Assembly (NCBI RefSeq): GCF_029623955.1
Contig: NZ_JARSBP010000004.1
Span: forward strand, 770,207 to 834,206
Origin: Mycobacterium sp. 236(2023)
GTDB taxonomy: Bacteria > Actinomycetota > Actinomycetes > Mycobacteriales > Mycobacteriaceae
Direction: 5' to 3'
Length of the DNA stretch: 64,000 bases
Shown: positions 28,604 to 37,023 of the stretch, in pieces
Position numbering within the stretch: position 1 is the stretch's first letter
Layout of the letters: each line of letters starts with the position of its first letter
Position numbers and translations under genes: made by a program
Notes under the pieces: generated by a model
The model's input: only the letters and a program-made list of their open reading frames with translations
What the model was told of the DNA's origin: nothing
Databases searched by the model: none

Positions 28604-29332
28604 CTATTGGGTGTGCGACGGCCCTGCGGCGGGGTCAGTCCGTTGGGTCAGTGAGTTGACGAGCTGGGCGGCGAGGTCCCGCAATGGTGCGTTGGTTTCC
28701 TGGGAGAGCCGTTTGAGAAGGTCGAAGGCGCCCACGGCGTCGACGCCGAAACGCTCCATGAGAATGCCCTTGGCTTGGCCGATGGTGTCGCGGCTGGCCA
28801 ACGCAGATTCGAACTGATGCTGCTTGGCGTTGGCAGCCAAAGCGATCGCCGCGTGGGTGGCCAGCATCGCGCCCGCGGTTTCAGTTTCACGGGTGAACAC
28901 CTGCGGACGGTCACCAAGCAGATTCAGCGCGCCGGCACCGCCGTCGTGGGTGTAGAGCTGGAAGGACAACACGCTGTAGACGCCGAGTTCGATTGCTGCA
29001 GAAGCGAACTGAGGCCACCGCGACTCCGTACGCAAGTCAGGACATCGGACGGTACAATCAGCCACGGCCGCCGTCAGACAGGGCCCTTCCTGGCACTGCA
29101 GTTGAACGTCGTCGAGCTGACTGGCCACCCGGGCGGTAGATGCCATCGAGTGAAACGTGCCGTCCTCGATGAGCACCACATCGGCATGATCAATGCCGCC
29201 GATGAGCTCCACAGCAGTGCTGGTGACGCTGCCAAGCACGTGTTCGATGTCGACGATAGTTCGTTCGAAATCGCCGACGATGCGGGCGATCGCAGCGCTA
29301 AGCAGCGCGTCGGTGGCGTCCTCAGATGGCAT
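28604..29332 (-). CDS. GAF-ANTAR transcription antitermination regulator
   Basis: A 242-aa two-domain protein. Residues about 25-165 form a GAF-like sensor (LQCQEGPCLTAAVADCTVRC and GVYSVLSFQLYTHDGGAGAL). Residues about 180-235 are an ANTAR RNA-binding domain: LASRDTIGQAKGILMERFGV then DAFDLL-like VGAFDLLKRLSQETN. ANTAR proteins bind paired RNA hairpins and prevent termination; mycobacterial GAF-ANTAR proteins are linked to redox and lipid metabolism. I start at the ATG at 29332 (MPSEDATDALL), since the upstream extension lacks domain-like sequence. The signal is unknown. Confidence 0.88.
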   Translation of the reverse strand: MPSEDATDALLSAAIARIVGDFERTIVDIEHVLGSVTSTAVELIGGIDHADVVLIEDGTFHSMASTARVASQLDDVQLQCQEGPCLTAAVADCTVRCPDLRTESRWPQFASAAIELGVYSVLSFQLYTHDGGAGALNLLGDRPQVFTRETETAGAMLATHAAIALAANAKQHQFESALASRDTIGQAKGILMERFGVDAVGAFDLLKRLSQETNAPLRDLAAQLVNSLTQRTDPAAGPSHTQ

Positions 29333-29674
29333 GGTGTCCGCGCTTTCCGCACAGACACCGAAGGTGACATCCACGCTGTAGAAGTCCCAGTATGCACCCT
29401 GTGACTGCGAATGTAGCCAATAGCCTGTTAGGAGCAGAGGCCAGCTCACCGACCGCGTCGTCGGCTGCGGCGCGCACCTCGATCTGGGGTACAAGCGTGA
29501 CGAAGTAACGCCGCGATCGACGAGGAGTAGCCGTGACCGTGAGTTCCGCAGACGACGGCCGGCAACGCCCGCGAGTCGGCGCTACTGCAGCGAGCTCAGG
29601 AGCGATCGCTGACTGTGAAAGTACCGTTGGACACCTGCTCTTCAGAAAAGAGCAGGTCGAAGACCTTGTCTTGG
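29333..29674. other. Intergenic region between the GAF-ANTAR gene and the integrated element
   Basis: No convincing gene is seen in these 342 bases. They contain the upstream region of the GAF-ANTAR gene and, just before the left att site, a perfect hairpin at 29633-29657. Before integration this segment lay directly downstream of tRNA-Pro on the minus strand. Confidence 0.6.
29633..29657. terminator. Hairpin, probable native terminator of the uninterrupted tRNA-Pro
   Basis: ACCTGCTCTT and AAGAGCAGGT form a perfect 10-bp stem around a five-base loop. On the minus strand an overlapping smaller hairpin (AGGTC-TTC-GACCT) is followed by GCTCTTTT. Read from the left att site this would lie 20-45 bases after the original tRNA 3' end. 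There is no long T tract, so the call is tentative. Confidence 0.4.
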
Positions 29675-29716
29675 TCGGGCTGACAGGATTTGAACCTGCG
29701 ACCACTTGACCCCCAG
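29675..29716 (+). repeat. attL: 42-bp core duplicated from the tRNA-Pro 3' half
   Basis: This 42-base segment is identical to 40883-40924. It contains only the 3' half of a tRNA-Pro (T arm, variable loop and 3' anticodon arm, on the minus strand) and then diverges inside the anticodon loop, so it is not a functional tRNA. It marks the left boundary of the integrated element. Confidence 0.95.
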
Positions 29717-29784
29717 GCATCGCAAGTGTGTTCGTACGGATCCGCAGAAGTACCTTAATGCCGTGTGTTGCAAAGTAATTCGTC

Positions 29785-30087
29785 CTACGCGGTCTTCGAC
29801 GGACGAGAGCGTATTTCTGCGGATTTAGGTTCCGGTTTGGGTACACGTTTGGGTACGGACCCACCCTGGGCGCCATCCTCGCTGCACCGCGCTACCCGGA
29901 CCCACAACGTCATCGGCACGGAGGCGGCGCCATCTGCAACATAGGCGGTGGCCTCCACGACGGTCAGCCATCCCTCAGAGGATTGGCGCACCCGGGCGGT
30001 GAGAGGGCCAGGCTGGAACGCCTCGATGCGTAGGCCGTGCTGTCGGATCTCCAGATGCGCGAATGAGGCGTCGAGATCCGGCCGCAT
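29785..30087 (-). CDS. Hypothetical protein at the left end of the element
   Basis: A 100-aa soluble protein that I do not recognise. It begins MRPDLDASFAHLEIRQHG and contains the strand-like segment TARVRQSSEGWLTVVEATAY, suggesting a small beta-rich fold. It ends in a basic Lys/Pro/Arg tail. The 3' end of the gene encodes the two TTTGGGTAC repeats that I interpret as integrase arm sites, so the tail may be shaped by those sites. A longer in-frame extension upstream is Arg-rich and looks non-coding. No motif suggests a function. Confidence 0.55.
   Translation of the reverse strand: MRPDLDASFAHLEIRQHGLRIEAFQPGPLTARVRQSSEGWLTVVEATAYVADGAASVPMTLWVRVARCSEDGAQGGSVPKRVPKPEPKSAEIRSRPSKTA
29836..29861 (+). 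repeat. Left-end paired repeats, putative integrase arm-type sites
   Basis: TTTGGGTAC occurs at 29836-29844 and 29848-29856, the second followed by GGACC. The same pair, in the same orientation and with nearly the same spacing, occurs at the right end (40811-40837). Short direct repeats flanking the core are what lambda-type integrases bind with their N-terminal domain. Confidence 0.6.
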
Positions 30088-30242
30088 CGCGTGAGTGTCG
30101 ACTTGAAGGGGTCGTCGCGGAGGCGAACTACAGGCAGGGGTGCCACCTATCGAACATACGAGCGAAGATAGCCCTTGGCTTGAGCCCCGCCAGAGCGCGA
30201 ACCTCCCACACAGACGGCGTTGCCGCTGGAACAATGTTCGAC

Positions 30243-30665
30243 ATGCCAGCCGAGATCGTCGCCGCATTGATCGGCGGTGGCGCTGGTCTCGCGACGGGGA
30301 TTGTCGGAACGATCTTCGCGCCATGGGTGAATTGGGGCATCGAGAAGCGTCGTCTTCGACGACAACGGCGCACCGAGCAAGTCAAGGAATGGCGCGATCG
30401 GATACAGCAGGTGCGATGGATTGAGAAGGACTTACTCAAGCCTGATACTGGCGTCTTGAGCGTTGCCGGTATCTACAGCCCCGACGATGCCGACGTGCGT
30501 CAACAGACGTGGTTCGCCACGTTCAAGACTCACCTCACCCGCGACCAGCTCCAGGAGCTTGACCGAATGTACGAAAATCCACTTGAGTCGCGAAGGGGTG
30601 ATGTTGCCCGATTCATCGAGGATCGAATCGGACATGTTGAGCGCGATGTATGGGGGCTTGACTAG
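30243..30665 (+). CDS. Small membrane-anchored hypothetical protein
   Basis: A 140-aa protein. A glycine-rich N-terminal membrane helix (IVAALIGGGAGLATGIVGTI) is followed by a strongly basic segment (EKRRLRRQRRTEQVKEW) and a soluble helical domain ending VERDVWGLD. The topology is probably N-out with a cytoplasmic body. The ATG at 30243 or the one three codons earlier (30234) could be used. It is divergent from the 100-aa gene at the left end and precedes the nuclease gene by 127 bases. I do not recognise a family. Confidence 0.6.
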   Translation: MPAEIVAALIGGGAGLATGIVGTIFAPWVNWGIEKRRLRRQRRTEQVKEWRDRIQQVRWIEKDLLKPDTGVLSVAGIYSPDDADVRQQTWFATFKTHLTRDQLQELDRMYENPLESRRGDVARFIEDRIGHVERDVWGLD

Positions 30666-30792
30666 CTGACCCCGTGGGCAATTTGCCGGTAGGCAAAGAA
30701 CCAGTGCCAGACGCGTGTGCGGCGATTGAGGGAATACTGTCGCAGCCCTCATCTAAGGTGTGCCGCGGAGGGGCACACACCAAGGGGGAGCA

Positions 30793-32004
30793 ATGGCGTT
30801 TTCAGATGGACTTGCAACTATCGCGAAGAAGATCCGCGACATGAGGGACTCCGTACTGACGGAGGAAGCAACAAAGAACGCATTCATCATGCCGTTCATA
30901 TCGAACGTGCTCGGTTACGACGTGTTTAATCCCTCGGAAGTGGTACCTGAGTTCGTCGCCGACGTGGGTGTCAAGAAGGGCGAGAAGGTCGACTATGCGA
31001 TTTTCAAAGATGGCCAAGTCCAGATACTGATTGAGTGCAAGAAAATCGGTGACCCCCTGGACCTCCGGTATGCATCGCAGCTCTTCCGGTACTTCGCTGT
31101 CACATCTGCCCGCATCGCGATCCTGACCAACGGTCAGCACTACCACGTCTATACGGACGGCGATCTGCCAAATCGAATGGACGAGAAGCCTTTTCTGATG
31201 TTTGACCTCCTAGACATCGACCGGACGTTAGTCCCCGAGATACAGAAGTTCTCGAAGGAATCCTTCGACATCGAATCGGTGGTTAGTGCCGCGGAGGAGC
31301 TCAAGTACATCGGCGGCATCCGCCGGATTATCGCGGCCGAAGTAAAGGACCCATCAGAGGAATGGGTGCGACTGTTCGTCAACCGCATCTACGAGGGTCG
31401 TACAACCCAGCGGATCATTGATCAATTCCGGCCGCTGGTAGCCAAAGCCCTCAATCAGTACGTGGGCGATCAGGTCAACAGTCGGCTGAAGACCGCCCTG
31501 GGTGACGACGCTCCTGACCCCAATCGCTCCACCGAAATCCCTCGGTCGGAGACACCAGCTCCACCGGCGCCGATTGGGCGAGCTGTACTCGCTGATGCAA
31601 CGGCCAATGCCGATGGCGAGACTGATCCCGGCGTCGTGACGACCGACGAGGAAATTGAGGGGTTCAACATTGTTCGCGCAATCGCGGTCTCCGAAGTTGC
31701 ACCTGAGCGTGTCCATTACCGAGATAGCAAGTCGTACTTTGCCGTTCTCTTGGACGACAACAACCGCAAGCCCATCATCCGGCTTAATCTCAACGGCAAG
31801 AGCGTCAAGTTCGTCACCACGTTCGAGCAGGGTAAGGATGCTGGCATCCGGCGCGACATCACATCGGTGGTTGACATCTACAAGGTTGCAACCGAGGAGA
31901 TCCGCCAGACCATCCGGCGCTACGAGAGTGGCGGCGTCAGCGCGGAGCTTTCTACGCCACCCGTCGACGATTCGTCTACTGAAGCAAATACCAGCGTGCC
32001 GTAG
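30793..32004 (+). CDS. Stand-alone nuclease-like protein with type I restriction HsdR N-terminal domain
   Basis: A 403-aa protein. Residues about 25-150 match the HsdR-N fold: a PD-(D/E)XK-like core with Asp67 in EKVDYAIF and Glu81-x-Lys83 in ILIECKK, followed by YASQLFRYFAVTSARIAILT. A helical domain runs to about residue 230. After a Pro/Ala-rich linker, a C-terminal domain (RDSKSYFAVLLDDNNRKPII) resembles the tail found in similar uncharacterised proteins. There is no helicase part and no HsdM or HsdS nearby, so it is not a type I restriction subunit in the usual sense. The ATG at 30793 has GGGGGAG upstream. A defence or DNA-processing role is inference. Confidence 0.75.
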   Translation: MAFSDGLATIAKKIRDMRDSVLTEEATKNAFIMPFISNVLGYDVFNPSEVVPEFVADVGVKKGEKVDYAIFKDGQVQILIECKKIGDPLDLRYASQLFRYFAVTSARIAILTNGQHYHVYTDGDLPNRMDEKPFLMFDLLDIDRTLVPEIQKFSKESFDIESVVSAAEELKYIGGIRRIIAAEVKDPSEEWVRLFVNRIYEGRTTQRIIDQFRPLVAKALNQYVGDQVNSRLKTALGDDAPDPNRSTEIPRSETPAPPAPIGRAVLADATANADGETDPGVVTTDEEIEGFNIVRAIAVSEVAPERVHYRDSKSYFAVLLDDNNRKPIIRLNLNGKSVKFVTTFEQGKDAGIRRDITSVVDIYKVATEEIRQTIRRYESGGVSAELSTPPVDDSSTEANTSVP

Positions 32005-32153
32005 ACCGCCGGTCTGGTAGTTGGTAACCAAACATTGTGTTGATCTCGCCACTCTTGGCGAAAACTTCCGGCGACAGGATGTCGTTTCCGCTATCACCGC
32101 GAACTTTCGACCCCCCCTCCCCCTCTTGGCGGCGCGAAGTGCTCGCGCACCGT

Positions 32154-34153
32154 CGTTGCGACCTCCCTCAGGAGTGGGTGTTGGAGGACGATCTCGTCGC
32201 TAGCTAGAGATAGATCTTGTAGAGCTATACTTATGGAGAACCGGCTGGCGCATGTCCACCGATGAAACCCCAAGCCCAGTGCCACATGTCGACCGACCAC
32301 TCGGCGATCTGATGCCAGGCGGCAGCGTCGTTAGTCGTCAAGACGGCTGTTATCGACACGACCAGTGATGTACCGGAGATCATGAGCGCACGCTTACTGA
32401 GACGGTTGCTTGCTGCGCTTGAGCCGAGGGCAGACGCGGTTGCCAGTACGTCGCGGTAGGCACTGTCGTCCGATATAAGTCGTTCAAACGCGCTGGTGCA
32501 TCTTTGTGCAAAGCGGTCCATCAAGTCGAAAGCCTCTGCGGGATAGGGGTCTCCCGGTATAGGAACTGCTTCTGCCTGAATGCTGTAGAAGAGCCGCGTC
32601 TCCGCTTCCCATAGAAAAGCCGTGTCGCGTGCGACAACAGGCAGATCCAAACTTGATGTGAGTAACTCTTCTCTAAGCTGATCGACCTGCCGCGGCGTAA
32701 ACTCCCGATGCTTACTTTGCGCAGCATCCCTTGCAGCAGAGAGAGTTTCACCGTGCTGCTCCGTGTACCGGACTACTGCGAAGGCCAACAAGAAGCCCCT
32801 CACAGCTTCGTCGGTCATAGCAGCTAGGGCGGAAACAGAGAGCGGCTTCGGGCCGTATCCTGGCTCGTCGTTGTGGTCGGCAAATACCTGATACGAAGCG
32901 ACTAGACCCCAGCAGTTCCTTAAGTCCTCGCCGTCATCGCGGCGAAGTGAATTGCCTTGCGTTAGAACCCCTCCAGGAAGTTGCGGCGAGATGTAGTTGT
33001 ACACATGGTCGCCGTCCATACCTAGAGCACGCAGAGGGTCGCGCATTTCTCGCGTGGGACTCGCTGCCGTGGGGTCAAAATTCGCGAAAATGTTGAAGTC
33101 CATCACCGGCTGCCTGGCTTCGGTGGCGGCGAAATAGCCGCCGCAACGACTGGCGAGCCACGAGCGAGCTAGGTCATGCAGTCGCTTACGCTCCCGCTGT
33201 GTGGCACGTATCGCGGCGAAGTTTCGCGATTCAACGTGAGGTGGTTTGAGTCCCCGCCAGGTTAGCGTCGGATCATGCTGCGCCTTCCAAACCTTATTAA
33301 GGGAGGTTTGGCCTTCCTCGCTGAGTCGAACGTATGCGGTTATCGCAGTTAGGCTATGCCCCAACTGAACGGCGGTCAGTTGAACTGACCCGAACTCCAT
33401 GGGCAAAGCTTCGCGCTTCGCATCGCCAGCGAAATACCTAGACTTGGGGTCCACCACGGTGCCGATCTGTGTCCACATCATTTGGCTTACCCTGCGAGCC
33501 TGTGTCACCCGGTCGGCATTCGATCCATAGATGTCGAGTAGCGGACTTGGCGCATCCCACCCGTTCTTTTCGAGTGCCTGCCTCAGGTTGGAGTACATGC
33601 TGGGCGGAAAAAATTCGACCACCCAGATGCCACCCTGGGTGACTTTCTCATCAGCGGGGACGATCAGGTTCTTCCGAGGATCATCGAGGCGCTCCACCTT
33701 CAACCGCTCGTAGTGATTGAACGCTGAGAGAAAGTTGCGCCCATTGTTGAGTCGGTATCGAAATTGCCACGGCGCTCGACGACCTCGCGAAGACCTCAGA
33801 GTCCAATCGAGGAGGCGGTATGGGATGTCGTACCACCGCCACCGTGCGCCAATTGTCGGTACAAGTTGGCGAGCCCGCTCGACGTCGGCACTAATTCTCG
33901 CCATGTCGATCTCGGGCTCTTGGGTTGCGGTGGGTGTAACGGCCGGCTCATCGGGACTGGAAGTGGCAGGCGGCTCTGGGGATGTGTCGTTCTCTGTAGT
34001 CGATTTGCTCTCCGGTACCTCGGTGGGTCTGAACCGCCGCCAGACCCGCGCCAAGGCAATTGCGGCAGCGATGGCCGCTGAGAGGGTTACCGTCCACTCA
34101 ACCCCCGCCGGACGGGATCGCGCAATCTTGACGCAGGTCGGCTTCTTGACCAC
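32154..34153 (-). other. Placeholder span: short 3' spacer plus the large unknown membrane-protein gene (see next entry)
   Basis: From 32005 to 32230 no gene is visible between the convergent nuclease and large membrane-protein genes. A C-rich run (CCCCCCTCCCCCTC near 32112) and several short inverted repeats lie here, which may serve as a shared termination region. The remainder of this span is the coding sequence described separately. Confidence 0.3.
32231..34153 (-). CDS. Large unrecognised membrane-associated protein (cargo of the element)
   Basis: About 640 aa. A basic N-terminus is followed by one membrane helix (VTLSAAIAAAIALARVW). After an acidic Ser/Thr/Pro linker comes a large soluble region, then a C-terminal hydrophobic segment (ALMISGTSLVVSITAVL) and a Trp/His-rich end. 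Notable stretches are QGGIWVVEFFPPSMYSNLRQ and GMDGDHVYNYISPQLPGGVL; I recognise no catalytic motif. I prefer the GTG at 34153, which has GGAG five bases upstream; the frame stays open to a TTG at 34213. It is convergent with the nuclease gene and divergent from the recombinase gene. Codon usage is less GC-biased than in flanking host genes. Confidence 0.65.
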   Translation of the reverse strand: MVKKPTCVKIARSRPAGVEWTVTLSAAIAAAIALARVWRRFRPTEVPESKSTTENDTSPEPPATSSPDEPAVTPTATQEPEIDMARISADVERARQLVPTIGARWRWYDIPYRLLDWTLRSSRGRRAPWQFRYRLNNGRNFLSAFNHYERLKVERLDDPRKNLIVPADEKVTQGGIWVVEFFPPSMYSNLRQALEKNGWDAPSPLLDIYGSNADRVTQARRVSQMMWTQIGTVVDPKSRYFAGDAKREALPMEFGSVQLTAVQLGHSLTAITAYVRLSEEGQTSLNKVWKAQHDPTLTWRGLKPPHVESRNFAAIRATQRERKRLHDLARSWLASRCGGYFAATEARQPVMDFNIFANFDPTAASPTREMRDPLRALGMDGDHVYNYISPQLPGGVLTQGNSLRRDDGEDLRNCWGLVASYQVFADHNDEPGYGPKPLSVSALAAMTDEAVRGFLLAFAVVRYTEQHGETLSAARDAAQSKHREFTPRQVDQLREELLTSSLDLPVVARDTAFLWEAETRLFYSIQAEAVPIPGDPYPAEAFDLMDRFAQRCTSAFERLISDDSAYRDVLATASALGSSAASNRLSKRALMISGTSLVVSITAVLTTNDAAAWHQIAEWSVDMWHWAWGFIGGHAPAGSP

Positions 34154-34371
34154 GGGAACTCCATCGCTACTGACGGTCTTCCACGATATTGGTGCCGTGC
34201 GTTCCGACAGCAACCGCCCCTTGCGGGAGTAGCTGGCTGCCGCCCAGTCTGCTGCATCTCCGTGTGGAAGTACTTCATCTCAAAACTAAAGTTCTGCAAC
34301 ACAAGGACTGAGAGCGACTGTCGGATAAACATTGCCAGTTGGCGGCGTCTCAGAAGTTGCTCCAAAAGTGA

Positions 34372-34407
34372 TGTCTCATATGTACAACTTTTGATACTTA
34401 TGAGACA
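34372..34407. promoter_or_regulatory. Inverted-repeat recombination site of the adjacent serine recombinase
   Basis: TGTCTCATATGT and ACTTATGAGACA are 12-base arms with 11 matching positions (nine consecutive, perfect) around a 12-base AT-rich spacer. The site ends eight bases before the recombinase ATG at 34416. Resolvase/invertase genes commonly sit beside their own crossover and regulatory site, and binding here would also cover the gene's promoter. Confidence 0.75.
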
Positions 34408-34415
34408 CTCGACGC

Positions 34416-35021
34416 ATGGTCACCCAAACCACGCCCGCCGTCACCGGAACCCAACTCGGCTACGCCCGCGTTAGCACCACCCATCAGTCGCTCGATCAAC
34501 AGACGGATGCGCTGACTGCAGCAGGCGTCGATGCCGACCGCGTCTACACGGACAAGTTCTCGGGGACTTCAACGCGGCAGCAGCGCCCCGGCCTTGCCGC
34601 ACTACTGGACTACGCACGACGGGGCGACGCCATCGTCGTGGTCGGCATTGACCGCTTGGGCCGTAACGCTGCCGAGGTGATGGTGACCATCCGCGACCTC
34701 GGTGAGCGCGGGATTGTGCTGAGGTCCCTTCGCGAAGGCATCGACACCTCAAATGCCACTGGCCGAATGGTTGCGGGGGTTCTCGCCAGCCTCGCGGAAT
34801 TAGAGTTGGAACTGGGACGTGAGCGTCGCTCCGCCGCTCGTGAGGCGCGTCGGGCCCGTGGGCAGTCCATTGGACGGCCGAAAGCATTGAACAACTCCAA
34901 AGCCGCTCTTGCCCAGCGCATGCACGCAGCCGGTGAGCCGGCTAGCTCGATCGCCGACACGTTAGGTGTCAGCCGAGCGACTATCTACCGTGCACTTGCC
35001 AATGGCGCGGATATCGACTGA
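34416..35021 (+). CDS. Small serine recombinase, resolvase/invertase family
   Basis: A 201-aa site-specific recombinase. The catalytic serine is in LGYARVSTTHQSLDQQ (Ser20); VVVGIDRLGRNAAEV holds the conserved arginines and aspartate. The long E helix is ASLAELELELGRERR, and the C-terminal HTH is SIADTLGVSRATIYRAL. All parts of a Tn3-resolvase/Hin-type enzyme are present and length is normal. It probably resolves or inverts DNA at the inverted-repeat site directly upstream. It is a second recombinase in the element besides the tyrosine integrase, so its role may be dimer resolution or switching. Confidence 0.92.
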   Translation: MVTQTTPAVTGTQLGYARVSTTHQSLDQQTDALTAAGVDADRVYTDKFSGTSTRQQRPGLAALLDYARRGDAIVVVGIDRLGRNAAEVMVTIRDLGERGIVLRSLREGIDTSNATGRMVAGVLASLAELELELGRERRSAAREARRARGQSIGRPKALNNSKAALAQRMHAAGEPASSIADTLGVSRATIYRALANGADID

Positions 35022-35174
35022 AAACCTCGCACGGGTCCTGTGGCTGCTCTCTAGTTCCGAAACCACGTCTCATCTTTGACGCGCTGTCAAATTTGTGGCG
35101 GAAAAGGTTGTGGGACAGAGCTATTCGTATCGAGTCGCACTAACTGGACGAGCTAGTGAGTCTCGTGAAGGTCG

Positions 35175-35942
35175 CTAGATGACGGTGGGCGGCACCTTCG
35201 GGGTCTTCCGCACGTAGTTGTCCCACGGCGTCGTTCTGAAGCCAGCGGCCTTCATCTCGTCTCTGGCATGTTCGACAAAGTCGTCGGTCTGCCGCTGCAA
35301 CGTGTCGAGGAAACTCAGGACCGCTTTCTTTGAGTCGTCAGACGTGTACTCGGTTTTACCGAGTTCTTTGCGAACCACCATGGCAAAGTTGTTCATTTCG
35401 TCAGCTGCGATCTTCTGCGTCACGACCACGGCGAAGGGCTCGACCGTCATCCGAGCTACGGCAAGTATTGCCACTACGACCTTGTCCGATGCTGCCAACA
35501 CTGCAGGCGAGTTTGCCGTCATCTTCAACCTGTAGTGCGGAGCGGCGATCCGCTTCTGCGCATCGGCCACCTTCTGCCCATGTGCAATCTTCTTCTCGGC
35601 CGCTGTGTCGTCCTTGCCCTGGACGTTATTCATGAGGTCGCGGATCATGTTGAACGCTCCCTCCGTATCGATTGTGTCGACCAGGATGCCCGAGCAGATC
35701 TGCGCGAATTCGTCTGCCGCTGCGATCAACGTCTGCTCCTCGCGCAGCTTGTCCTCTCGAGTCTCCTTGTGGGTCTGAGTCGTATCCTCGCGATCCTCTT
35801 GGCGACCGAGCTTCTTGTCCTCGTGCTTGAACTTCCGCCTGTCGCTGAAGCGATTGTTTAGGAAGGTTCCGAGCACACCAGCGACGCCGGTGCTGCCTAC
35901 GCCAGCCCAGAACTGGTGCGTTGTGAAGATCTCGAACCACAT
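35175..35942 (-). CDS. Membrane-anchored coiled-coil hypothetical protein
   Basis: A 255-aa protein. An N-terminal hydrophobic helix (FWAGVGSTGVAGVLGTFL) anchors it. A very charged Lys/Glu/Asp/Arg segment (residues about 30-70) predicts a coiled coil, and a helical body follows with EFAQICSGILVDTI and DKVVVAILAVARMTVEPFAV. Start chosen at the ATG at 35942 (MWFEIFTTHQFW); a longer frame begins at 35993. No enzyme motif is visible. N-terminal anchor plus helical cytoplasmic body is seen in several defence effectors and in phage exclusion proteins, but that is only analogy. Confidence 0.65.
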   Translation of the reverse strand: MWFEIFTTHQFWAGVGSTGVAGVLGTFLNNRFSDRRKFKHEDKKLGRQEDREDTTQTHKETREDKLREEQTLIAAADEFAQICSGILVDTIDTEGAFNMIRDLMNNVQGKDDTAAEKKIAHGQKVADAQKRIAAPHYRLKMTANSPAVLAASDKVVVAILAVARMTVEPFAVVVTQKIAADEMNNFAMVVRKELGKTEYTSDDSKKAVLSFLDTLQRQTDDFVEHARDEMKAAGFRTTPWDNYVRKTPKVPPTVI

Positions 35943-36339
35943 GACCGTCACCCTAGTGGCACGCTGTGACAGTTCAGGTGTGCGACACAGCATTGGTTAG
36001 TCGCGTTGTTTATTCCACAATGTGCAGAATGGCAGCAAGCTCGCTAATACTGATACAGAACGCAAGACACGAATGTAATACCGAGTAGTCATACCTAATG
36101 ATCAATCCGAAACGAGTGCAACGGACCAGCGAGACTAAACAACTTATCGAAGAACTCCAACGTGGTGCGACGTTCTCGGTAGTTATCGACAGATTCGACG
36201 CGCCGAATGCGACCGAACTGCATCCATTTATCGATGCTGGAAAAACCAATGGACATACACGGGCTACTGTCGTGACGATCGCAAGATGCCGGTCGTAGAA
36301 TTTTCCGGCTACCTCACCATTGCTTAGGTGATGGCGTGA
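35943..36339. other. AT-richer gap with one doubtful short reading frame
   Basis: Nearly 400 bases without a convincing gene. A 66-codon frame on the plus strand at 36098-36298 (starts MINPKRVQRTSETKQLIEEL) has an amphipathic opening but no ribosome site and no recognised motif. The stretch is among the most AT-rich in the window and may contain promoters for the genes on both sides. Confidence 0.4.
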
Positions 36340-37023
36340 TTACTCAGCCGTCAGCGCCCTCCGGCCTTCGTCTTCTTGGGGATTGGAGTCCTCGTCAGTG
36401 TCGGGGTGCTCCTTCAGCCAGTCCTTCCAGTACAGGCGATTGATCAGCCTCCTCCGAATCCTGCCTGGCAAATTCGACTCGACAGGTGCGCCCTGCATTG
36501 GGCGTTCCCACTCCACACTATTGGCATCCATGAACGTCAACTTCACCACGACCTCTTCAGCGCACAGTTCTGCGTCGTCGGGCATCTCTACGTAGTAGCG
36601 CCGGTCCTCACCAGGGAGGATCGTGTCGGTGATGTCCATGTCCTTTTCGTCCCGCAGGTGATGATAAAGAACCGTCTTCTTGTGCGGTCTAAACCATCGG
36701 TCAGATCGCGACAGTCGCTGTCTAGCAGTCCTGTCGGTCATCTCAATGACGATTGCAGCATTCGTTATCAGCGCCGATGAGTGGTTGTGAACCCTCCCCC
36801 GAACCGAGACGAGAAAGAAGTCTTCATTCATAAGGCTGGTGTAGTGGCTGGGGAAGGTGATCAACGACGCTTGCTCACGACGCTTATCCTTCTGATTCGT
36901 TCGCATTATTCGGAATGCAAGAAACAGTGACCCGGCAGTCAACAGCGACCCAACCCACTGCCCGGCGGTTCCCCAAACAGATGCGTACAACGGGTAGTGC
37001 CAGAGATCTCCCAACCAATCCAC
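36340..37023 (-). CDS. Hypothetical membrane protein of the element
   Basis: A 227-aa protein if the GTG at 37023 is used. The N-terminal part has hydrophobic segments (YPLYASVWGTAGQWVGSLLT then AGSLFLAFRIM), then a basic turn. The rest is a beta-rich soluble domain (FFLVSVRGRVHNHSSALITN, VVVKLTFMDANSVEWERPM) and an acidic tail (EHPDTDEDSNPQEDEG). The domain looks like those of uncharacterised actinobacterial proteins with a membrane anchor and a beta-sandwich; the function is unknown. The frame is open for another 31 codons upstream, but that part is Arg/His/Trp-rich and unlikely to be coding. Confidence 0.6.
   Translation of the reverse strand: MDWLGDLWHYPLYASVWGTAGQWVGSLLTAGSLFLAFRIMRTNQKDKRREQASLITFPSHYTSLMNEDFFLVSVRGRVHNHSSALITNAAIVIEMTDRTARQRLSRSDRWFRPHKKTVLYHHLRDEKDMDITDTILPGEDRRYYVEMPDDAELCAEEVVVKLTFMDANSVEWERPMQGAPVESNLPGRIRRRLINRLYWKDWLKEHPDTDEDSNPQEDEGRRALTAE

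Noticed and set aside
29675..29716. A second tRNA-Pro gene
   Set aside because: Only the 3' half is present; the match ends in the anticodon loop. It is the attL copy.
32154..34153. Separate element or gene in the spacer before the large membrane-protein gene
   Set aside because: The 226-base spacer has no open frame with coding character; the entry for this span only records the spacer.
35065..35080. A second serine-recombinase site (contains GTCTCAT)
   Set aside because: Only seven bases match and there is no inverted partner.
36098..36298. 66-codon gene
   Set aside because: No ribosome site, no motif and low-complexity context; mentioned only within the gap entry.
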